From assembly GCF_032854445.1 (NCBI RefSeq), contig NC_088298.1, positions 1,794,160-1,858,159 on the forward strand: a stretch of 64,000 nt of DNA. The letters run 5' to 3'. The notes below the pieces were generated by a model. The model had not been told where the DNA came from, searched no databases, and saw only the letters and a list, made by a program, of their open reading frames with translations. Source of the DNA: Liolophura sinensis (taxonomy: Eukaryota > Mollusca > Polyplacophora > Chitonida > Chitonidae). Made by a program: the position numbers and the translations under genes. Positions 50,087 through 60,417 of this stretch are shown piece after piece (the stretch's first letter is position 1; every line of letters begins with the position of its first letter).

Positions 50087-51042
50087 CTACAGCAGCATTA
50101 GAACATATAGGACGGAGGATTGCTGCAGTTTGACTGCTGTTTTTTCTTACAGGAGAAGAAACAATTGTAAATGGAGCTAAAATCAAATGAAAAAAAAAGT
50201 GAAAACTCATATGCACATATGAACCCGCCTCTTCGTGTTGTGATCACAACTATATAATTAAAGATGTGGAGCATAGAAAGTAAAACCCGCGAAACGACGA
50301 CAATGTGATAGCTGGCTAATGATCACACGTAAACGGCCTCTTCCCTATTTACTTCAGTCAGGGTCATATTCTAACTGTTGATGTAAATGCAGAAATAGTA
50401 GCAATTTACACGATGCACTGAAACAGTGTTTATTTCATGAAAGCACAAATAGAGTACACCTGCAAAGTTTCTCAACCGCAGAAAGGACAAAAAGAAAAAA
50501 AATGAATGAAGGAATGAATGATAATTTCTAATCGCCATATCGGCAATATTGGAGTTACATCGTGGAGCATGTCTAAACGAGGAAACAGGGACAGAAGGAA
50601 TAGAATTCTCTAAGCCACAGAGTTCAGATACGGAGAGTAGGGCCTACCGCATTTATTCAGAGTAGCAAAAGGTTTTCAAACGGAATCCCTCAGACACTAG
50701 ATAATGACAACTTGGAGGTAAATTTTACTCTCTAGAAAAAAGACGAATCAGTGCCCCACTTATAATCTGGATAGGCAGACCACTGTTTTCACACAACTAA
50801 AAACACTGATGTCTTCGCTGGGCTTAGCTAAACAATCCTAGCATACTGAAGAAATATCTCACAGGAATCTAACATTATGGCTTCGTAAATATGGGCCTGG
50901 CGGTCAAGGAAGAGTTTTAACCACCTGCATCTGAATTGTGGAGTCATGTCGTCATACATAAAGAATCAGAGCTAAAACATAGCCCCCGTACGGTACGCGC
51001 ACTTCGTTTCCCCACTCCCTCCCACCGCTAAGCACAGAAATC

Positions 51043-51145
51043 GATCAGCATTACGGTGGGAGGAAACCGGGGGAAACCCACCAACATCCGCCAGTTGCTG
51101 AAGACCTTCACACGTACTGTCGAAGAACAGGCCAGCATGAGCTTG
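51043..51145 (-). mobile_element. Family A SINE internal fragment
   Basis: CAGCATTACGGTGGGAGGAA, CCGGGGGAAACCCACC and AACAGGCCAGCATGAGCTT. Confidence 0.8.
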
Positions 51146-51582
51146 CAAACCAGCTACCATCTAACGCTAAAATACATATATTACATGCACAAATTGAGCT
51201 TGTAAGTATACGATAACTGGAGTGCGATTAAATTATGTTCATATGTACGAATAAACGGTTTTACGATGATTGTTTAAACAGAAAAGAATGCTCTCTGACG
51301 ATGTTTACACTAATGAAAATGAAATGTTTAACGTTTCAATTGATCTAATTCAAGTGTTTTTATACGATTTTTATAAGCGAGTAACACAGTATGCAGATAC
51401 AAATACTTATACGGGGCCGCCGTGTTCGACTAGATGGACCTTGACCTCAAAAGTTTCAGCGTCCGGAAATAATATAGTACATACTTTAAGTCTTTGCGTA
51501 TTCACCTCACTCTCGATGTCAATTGCCACATGTCAGCTACAAGAGAGCGCCATGTAACTTTTGTGTATCTGACGTAAAGGAA

Positions 51583-52013
51583 TTTCCTGCAATTCTGCCT
51601 TCTCTTTGTCTAAGAGGGTTGTCCTGAAATTCTGCAATCTCATTGACTGAAGCGTGTGTTTTGAAATACTACCTTCTCATTGGCCAAGGGGGGGGGGGGG
51701 GGGGGGGTGTCTTGAAATACTACCTTCTCATTGGCTAAGGGGGGTGTCTTGAAATACTACCTTCTCATTGGCTAAGGGGGGTGTCTTGAAATACTACCTT
51801 CTCATTGGCTAAGGGGGCGTCTTGAAATTCTGAATTCTCAACGGCTAAGAGGGGTGTCTTGAAATTCTGCCTTCTCATTGGCTAAGGGGGGGGGGGTCTT
51901 GAAAGTCTGCCTTCCCATTCGATAAGTGGTCTGTCCTGAAATTGCATTCTCAGTGGCTAAATGGGGATGTCCTGAACTTCTGCCTGACCAAGGTTGGGGG
52001 GGGGGGGGGGGGT
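51583..52013. repeat. About 37-bp minisatellite with CCAAT complement and G runs
   Basis: The unit is TTGAAATACTACCTTCTCAT, TGGCTAAGGGGGGTGTC. About 9-10 copies; G runs vary from 4 to about 23. Confidence 0.9.
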
Positions 52014-52062
52014 CATGAAGCTCGCCCTTCTCTTTGTCAAACAGACTAACGATATAATTATA

Positions 52063-52223
52063 TTTATTTATTTATTTGATTGGTGTTTTATGCCGTACTC
52101 AAGAATATTCCACTTATGCGACGGAGGACAGCATTGTGGTGGAAGGAAACCGGGCAGAGTCCGGGGGAAACCCACAACCATCTGCAGGTTGCTGCAGACC
52201 TTCCCACTTACAGCCGGAGAGGA
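52063..52223 (-). mobile_element. Family A SINE, head-truncated, perfect target duplication
   Basis: Tail (TTTA)n GATTGGTGTTTTATGCCG to CACTTACAGCCGGAGAG. GATATAATTATA is found at 52051-52062 and 52224-52235. Confidence 0.95.
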
Positions 52224-52949
52224 GATATAATTATAAGTTTACAATATGACAAACTTGAGAGAGGTGCAGATATTGCTTGCATTTCTATCTTGGGAAGCTT
52301 TTACTTTCTCAACACGTAATCGCAAAAATTAAAACTTGTTACTGTAGGGACAGAGGGCAATGGGCTTTTGTATTCACAACTGATATAACTTAAATCTGAA
52401 AATTTTCTACTCATTTTTGTGACAATCGCTCTCAAAGAGAACATAAATATCGCATTCATATATTTCTATTTTTCAGTATGTGACATCAGCTTTGTACTTT
52501 GTAACCAAAGAAGGAGAGGTTTAACACTATTGAGTTACTCAACCTTTTGCATGAAATACAGTACTAATCTTTCAGCAGACCACTGTATTCTAAGAGGACG
52601 TTTTTATTTCCTGCATGATACAAAGCCCATAAAAATTCAAGTGTTCAAACAAAAGTTAAAGCATTCAGTTTAATCTAGGATTAAACTACACGAAGCAACT
52701 TCAATATTTTTCAAAATAAAAATTAAAACTATATTTTGAAAGTTTTCATCGAAGTCTTGAAATCAATGTTGTCAAACCCATTTATGAAAAGTATGCTCTT
52801 GCAAAAGTCAAGTTTCACTGAGTTTGCATAGTATCCAAGATCTGCCTTTCATGAACACGTTTTCTCGCGTTTCCTCAGCACAAGAGAAAAAAAACCACGA
52901 GAAGAGGAATCACGAGAACAGAAATCTGTTTACGACTATAAACACATAA

Positions 52950-53053
52950 TTATTCTCCCATGTTGTCTAAAATCCAGGGTAAGTACTTCTCAATCCGGGT
53001 GTAAAAGCCATACTTTCCTTCCTGACGACAGCCGATTCCCCAAGAGACGATAC
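52950..53053 (-). CDS. Protease terminal exon with stop codon
   Basis: 104 bp, entered in phase 1. Reads [20 protein letters not shown] followed by [14 protein letters not shown] and TAA (52950-52952). SWG (214-216) and the Gly of YGFYTR (226) are the wide-pocket residues of trypsins, and the C-terminal WI...DNM helix is typical in length. There is no extra Cys at the C-terminus. The acceptor is TTGTTGTAG with a good pyrimidine tract. An AATAAA-like site may lie downstream in the AT-rich 52.7 kb region but was not pinned down. Confidence 0.93.
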
Positions 53054-56000
53054 CTACAACAACAGCAACGGGTGAAGAAAGTAGTGACGGTACTCCGCTT
53101 CAGAATGTGACTAACTCCGCGTAACTCGGGGCCAAGGGCCTTACATTCATCGTGTTGCATTAAATCGCTATGTGGGATACATGATCAGTTGCTATCAAAA
53201 CGCAACTGAGATACACATTTTGTTATTGACAACTTATACAATAGCATGAATTGTACGTGATTTGAATACTGATTTCACTCATTCCATTTGAATCTCTTGC
53301 GCTTTTCCAATGTCACTGAATACTGTTGACGGCTTCTCTCTGCATGATTCCGTCTAAATTTCGTACTTTATACACCTTCTTAGTTCTTTGGTGGTTTGTG
53401 TTAAACGTCGTTTTGGGAATTGGTCGTGTGCTTACTGGCCTTATTCTTTGACAGTTGGTATACGAATGTCTGTTTCAATGCATAGACACTGTCTAAACCA
53501 TAGATAATCGTATAGATACAACAAGCCCGACCATATTACTATAGTGTACTGTGTAAGTTAGGAAGGGCAATGTCGGAAACAAAATTTCACCCATTATAGA
53601 AACAATACATAATTTGAAGACGTACAGCATAGAGAGTAAAACCATAGCGGTGCCGGTGAAATACGGTCTCTTGACAATTTACTTCAGTTTACCCTCAGTG
53701 TTTTGTTGTAAGAGTATTAATAACTGTTCAGGTAAATGCATAAATAGTAGCAACTTACACACCCCTAGCACTGTGGCTTAAGCAAAATTAGTTACAGAAA
53801 TGCAGAGATGTTGACTGCAATTTCACTGGTGTAGACATAGCCAAAATGCTGAGATGTCACCACATTTAACACACGACAACATTAAAACATTGCAAAGAGA
53901 CCAGGCCTCCGGATGCTAAATCCACCAGCAGAATCCTGGTTTATCCACAAGTACAACAGAGCCCTTTAGACACTGCGCCATTCTGACTACTCTTTCCCAC
54001 GCCATAATACCACCTACTCGATTTTTTTTTGAAAGAACAGTCTTTGTGTTTGGAAAGAACGAAGACTGGCTCTGTAGTCTAGTCGATAATTGCTAATCTA
54101 CGTGATGACGTTTTAATTTTGAAAAATTTAATGGAGAAAGGTGAAAAAAAAATTGGGATCATATCCTTACTTAGCTCTATTGAACTGTTCCGTCAGATCT
54201 AATCCCTACCTTTTCACCTGCCAGTTGCTTCTGGTATGTTTGCTTGGGGTTTTACGTCGTAGTTAACAACTTTTCAATCATATAACGACGAAGAGTCATT
54301 AGGTGTGGGTACATATACTGTGTCTTCTTGTGGCAAGAAGAATCATGCCGGAGACACCAGACATGAGACATGAGACTCAGTCACATTATACTCCTACTGA
54401 CACCGAGCAAAGCAATCTTGTTTCTTGCTCTGAACTCTTAGTGCTGAGCAACAAGTATCATTTTTTAGGGTCTTTAGGGTGTTCTGAAACAGGTTTGATC
54501 CCGACTTCGAACCTCTGCGTCGTAACAGACATTCGTTCACCAGTCTCAATTAAGATGGACGCTCTAGGTCAATAATCAAATGGTAAATTTCCAAAACAGC
54601 GGTTAAAACAAACTACTAAAGAACTAAGAAAGTATATAAAATATGAACATTAGACGGAATCATAGGTAAGCGCGGCCTCTGTGCCTCGGTTGGTTAGCGC
54701 GCTAGCGCAGTGTTATGGTCCAGGAGCCTCTCAACAATGCGGTCGCTGTGAGTTCAAGTCCTGCTCATGCTGGCTTCCTCTCCGGCCGTTCCTTTTCCAG
54801 CAACCTGCGGATGGTTGTGGGTTTCCCCGGACTATGCCCTGTTTCCTCCCACCATAATGCTGGCCGCCGTCGTATAAGTAAAATATTCTTGAGTACGGCG
54901 TAAAACACCAATCAAACAAATAAATAAATTTAAAGAGAAGAAGTCAACAGTTTTCAATAATGTAAGAAAGATGCAAGTTATGTTCTAGGCGACTGAGTGA
55001 AATCAGTGTTCAAACCGATGAATATACATTCCCTAGCCCCGGTTTAAACGAAAATCCAGAAGTATAAGGAATTGATCCGAATGAGTTATGAGGAATGAGC
55101 AGTGCAAGTACTTACCCACTTGAAAGACACGTTTGGAGCGGTACCCTGTTGGCACCTCCACCATAGATGGCCCTCCGCTGTCCCCTTTACAAGAGTCACG
55201 CTTCTTGCCGTTACCTAGGTAACAAATCACAGCAGAACTGTGATGTAACTGGGAAGATTCTGTTGTAATTTGTTTTATAGGCTTACTCAGTTGTTGTATG
55301 ATACATCAGCATGATGCTAGTATAAAGGGGCAACCACAGATCGACAGAGAAAACACTATTCGTACATTACCTGAAATTTCTCCACGGACAAGAAATGCAA
55401 ATTTGAATTGGATGTCATAAGAATAGGCGACAAGTTGAAAGAAGAAGGCCCTTCCGTATTTTAGTAAAACATAGATTTCTCCCCTTTGCAAGGAATAACC
55501 TCCCTTGACTGTATGTACCTGGGACCACTTTCACAAAGCGGTTTACGACATTTTTTTGTGGTATATTTGTCGTATGATATTTTGTACGTCATTGTTAACA
55601 TCCCATTGCCCTATACGTGCGACATCGTACAAGTACGACATCTTTGTGAAAGTGGCCCAAACCTTGATTTCAGCACTAAAACATATGGGACTGCGGGGAA
55701 TATTGTTGTTTACTCAGTTCCCCAAAGCATAGAAGGAAACTGAGATAAAAAAAAATTGTTAACTTTACAACCACTTTCAAAGGCGGATCAAACACAGTTT
55801 ATCACCGTGGTTGCTTAAGTTCCATTACAGTGGTAGGCCTTAATTCTAATTGGACACAGTACCCCATTACAATTTCCGTTTTTACGAATGTAATTCTGTG
55901 TAGTTTAGAGTGTAATGTCTTTTTTCGCTGACAGGCTGCTATTTTTGGTGTACAGGTGCATGCTTGGTCTAAAAATGATGGAAATTGTCCAAGCTTTGAG

Positions 56001-59000
56001 CAGGTATGAGTTTTAATGATGAAAGTTCTGGGCGAGAGGACACAAGGAGACAGGTGGCGATGACGCTGCGAGTGACGTCCCCTTGACGTTGCTAGGCACC
56101 CCTCCAAGCTGCCAGCATAGAAAGGTCCAGAATTTGACGGTCAACCTATGTCAAGATTTTTATGCATGGCTTCTTTCTCACAGGCTGGGCCAGGTATGCA
56201 CCAAAGCTTATCGGAATGTTTGGGACTGAGCTACAGCGATAAACGTTAACAATGTCGCTTATGGGTAATTAACGGGGGTCTGTGGCCAATTGCTAACCGG
56301 TGCCTACCGTCAAGGGAGGTAAATCCTTGAAAAGGGAAGAAACCTATGTATTATGAAAACAGCCCATAGTTGTGTGCTGCTTGTGAGATGATATTACTAA
56401 GTACATGGACAGTTTACTTCACATTTTTTCTATAACCTTCACAATGCGATGTTTTGATACGAATGTACGACAATGCATAGGCCTATACTGAAAGAAAAAA
56501 AAAATATACGGCAATGTGACAGTAGGCTAAAACGTCAAAGTATACTAACTCTGCTTTATACTAACTATTCATTTAAATGCTTAAATAACAGCAAATTACA
56601 CGTTATGTCTATACAACAAAGGACACATGGAAAGGAACTTTAAAGCAAAGATTATGGTTTTAGAAAAAATAAAGAATGCTGTGCGAAATTTAAAAAAAAA
56701 ATGTATTATTATGCACGAGGCTTATTTTACCTCTCTTCATAATCCCTCTATTTTATGCAAGTTTTCCGTCAATAACCGGATATTTTCGGAAATGACGCAG
56801 TCGATAAATTTACTCGGGAAGCAAGACCAGTTTAACATTAGGTTAGGAATTACCACTCTCGCTTTACATCACTACCACCACTCAACAAGCTTAACCTCTG
56901 GAGTCTGAGCTACACACGAAGGCCCAAACACTTGTTTCGGCTTAGCCTTACCACTTGTGTTCTCGCGCGGAACTATTTAATCAGCATTCAGCAATAACAT
57001 TGTTTCAAGTGTTCGTTAGAATCACAGTAGGGCATTTTTCAGATAAACAGAGTGCATGTGTTGGTGTGTGTGTGTAGGGGGGGGGGGTGGGGGGGGGGGG
57101 GGGGGGGGCGGGGATCAGATATCCCGTCATGCCTCATCACCGTGACCTCGGTGACCTCCGCGTTGTTCAAGATTTCTGTACCAATTTTGCTTGTAGTGGC
57201 CAGGAAGTAAAGTGTACACAGAGAGCGGCGCGTGCGCTGAAGATCAGTCCGTTGGTTTTAGTCTGTCGTATCAATGAGCCAAGTGAAATAGTCTTTCCGT
57301 TCGAAACACGACAGAAATGAAAATCTCGTGAGATGGAGGCTTGTCTTCTTAGTTAAATGACAACAGTTCTCAGCCAATCAAATATCTGGCCGTGATAGTT
57401 CGAATTAAGTGCAAAACAATGTGGCGCTGAAATATAAGATTACCACACAGGAAACATGAGTATTTTTTGGCATATGCCTTCCCCTCATACGCTGCAGCCA
57501 GAAAACTCGCGCGTGTGCTCTAGGGCTTGTCTCCTTAATGTGTTCATATCTTACTGGCCGAAATTTTACATTAAGAATAATACGTGGAAGCAACGGGCTT
57601 ATACTCTCCACAGGCTAGTACTCTCAAAATGTAACCCGTTAAATTTAACAGAAAGTATGTTATCTGAATTGCTATGGTCAAATCCCTTCCTGCACTGATA
57701 TCATTTGGTTTTATCTCATAGAGTCTGAATGTACAGTGAATTTACAGTGATTGCTTATCTGTTCTTCACGAAGCTGTCTCCCTTATCTGTGCAAACACAG
57801 AAGTGATAATGGGGATTTCTGCACTAAAAAATATAAACAGTGATTCAAAAGACGCATATATACGGTATGTGACAATACAATGTTGTTTATCTTTTGCACA
57901 AATATTTCAAAGCGTTCTACCTCAGCCTTAGTGCACATGTACAGGCCTACATGCTGTGTTATGTTAAATACCAGGTTAAAGTGCATGTATTTTAAGGTTG
58001 CCATAGATATTCGTAGGTCTAGGCCTAACAACGTGCGTTTCGTAGGCCTAACAACAACGACTCGGTTGTAAATGTTTTCTCTGTTATCTTCGTTAATCAA
58101 TGTGTCGAATCGATTAAAATTAATGTTTCTTCTTCTTTTTGTTTTTTTGTTCTTACATTTATGGAACTACTAAACTATAGTTTATCAACTAAAGTTTATG
58201 CGCCTTTGCTGTGTAAGGTTCATTACCGTAAAATCTGTAATAATGTGATGATCTCATCAATCTTGTCTAAAACTGTGAAATTTTTAAATGCAATTGTTCT
58301 TGTGCAGTAAGGTCCATTCTTTCTATTTGGTTCAGTCAATCACACACACATTTTATGACAAGCAAGATCACCTTTTCACAAAGAAATGTACGTGCCAAAG
58401 AAGGCTATTATCATACAATAAACAGAACGAGTTATACACCAAAAGAAGTATGCATTGTGCTCTACCCTACAGTATACATGGGCGATGCTGGAATATATTC
58501 TGTTAGTATAACACATATATTCTATTTATTCAACATAATTATTCTCTTGGTCTAAGAGAACAACGGGACCCAGTTGTTCGAAAGTGTATTAGGTAATACT
58601 GGTATTAATTCATATTTTATATTTAAATTCTTAGCCAAACTCCGTAGCCATTGCAGTTCTCCAAAGTGAAAATATAACAGCGGCAGGTTTAGTTCATATT
58701 TAATATAATGTTACACATTTTTTTCAGGCTGAGCACAAAACTGAAGACTTGGCTTAAAGTTAAATCTGGTATTAAGTCTTAAACCCGTTTTGAACAACTG
58801 GGCCCAAGACACAATAATGCTATGTTATAAGCACTTAACACATTCCAGAATCACTCAGGCAACAGACTTTCTGTTAGAATTAACTCATTATTTTTTTTAG
58901 TGTAACTGGTGGCCTACCCGCACAGTACATCCCATCATCATAGATGTAGCCTTCGCCATCTTCAAGTGTGGCAATGCACTTCTCATCACTATGAATTTTC

Positions 59001-60386
59001 ATTGAGGTGAACTTTAGGTTGTCGCTGAGAACCACGATGTCATCCTCATCACGGTCAGACACGTCACCCCAACCGGTTACCACAGACCACCTTTCATCTT
59101 GGTACCAGTGCTCTGTGGAGTTGACTGAAACACCATGGATTAGTTTATTTATTCAACAGGTTTTAAAAGCAAATCTATCAGCGCAAATGCAATCGATATT
59201 TTCCTTCATTAATTGAGTATTTTAGAATGGCACAAATAATTTCATTTCAAAGAAGTCAAGCCTCGTCTGTAACAGTGATACCCGTCAAAAACGATGATAA
59301 ATTTCCTGAAATTTATAAAGCGGGTCAAATAATATCTTTTATCTTGATTGTTACACTTTACAATCATCATAAATAGTGCATGTTTACTAAATGGCAGTCA
59401 TGTGAGTTATTACATTACGTTATTAAATACAGAAAATTTGATTTTATTGGCGGATATGGATTTTTTGGCTAAACTAGAATACATGTATTTAAAAGGGGTC
59501 AGGGGGCCTCCGTGGCTCAGTCGGTTAGCGCGCTAGCGCAGCGTAATGGCCTCTCACCAATGCTGTGGCTGTGAGTTCAAGCCTAGCTCATGCTGGCTTC
59601 CTCTCCGGCCGTACGTGGGAAGGTCTGTCAGCAACCTGCGGATGGTCGTGGGTTTCCCCTGGGCTCTGCCATGTTTCCTTCCACCATAATGCTGGCCGCC
59701 GTCGTATAAGTGAAATATTCTTGAGTACGACGTAAAACACCAATCAAATCAATAAATAAATAAATATGAGTTTTTGGATAACAAATATGCATCACAGTTG
59801 TGCTTGGACTGAAGACAGATGGTCCACTTACACTTGTATTGATCTAAATTGTTTGGAAGACACACAGTTCTAATGGTAGGGGATAAGATTAACGGCTCTG
59901 TCAGTTGGATCAAAGCCACGTCGTTCCTTTCATTGGGAAAGCGGGTAAACTCCGGATGAAGGATGATTTTTGATATAGACAAGGGGATACCATGTTCTGT
60001 GGATCGTTTCAAAGATCCTGCAACCGAATACAAAGTGACGTTAAGAGATGCGAAAATAGATAATAATGTGTGGAATGAAGACGCTGAATAGCCCCCCCCC
60101 CCCCATTTATAGCAGGGGCATTAATGGTGGGGGGGGGGGGGGTAATTCTGAATATGATAATATAAGTGACGACAGTAATGATTAGTGGGGGCCTCCGTGG
60201 CTCAGTCGGTTAGCGCGCTAGCGCAGCGCAATGACCCAGGAGCCTCTCACCAATGCGGTCGCTGTGAGTTCAAGTCCAGCTCATGCTGGCTTCCTCTCCG
60301 GCCGTAAGTGGGAAGGTCTTGCAGCAACCTGCGGATGGTCGTGGGTATAAGTGAAATATTCTTGAGTACGGCGTAAAACACCAATC

Positions 60387-60417
<31 letters not shown>

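Larger units (their letters stand above)
49090..51582. other. Mostly unassigned DNA downstream of the protease gene
   Basis: Contains SINEs (49871-50086, 51043-51145) and a segment (50262-50430) weakly repeated in protease introns at 53.6 and 56.5 kb. No exon was recognised. Confidence 0.5.
53054..55115 (-). other. Protease intron 4, repeat-filled
   Basis: 2062 bp between the Ser-motif exon and the terminal exon. It contains an inverted repeat (53344-53427 / 54583-54665), a family C SINE-like copy (about 54240-54535, minus), a full-length family A SINE (about 54672-54929, plus), and a segment near 53620-53790 that resembles 50262-50430. No extra open exon with protease similarity was seen. 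Confidence 0.75.
55215..58917 (-). other. Protease intron 3 (3.7 kb)
   Basis: Holds two MITE-like elements (55521-55658 and 58565-58806), a G-tract region (57062-57112), and a third weak copy of the 50.3/53.6-kb segment near 56490-56610. The stretch 57110-57330 is relatively CpG-rich. No convincing alternative exon was found. Confidence 0.7.
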
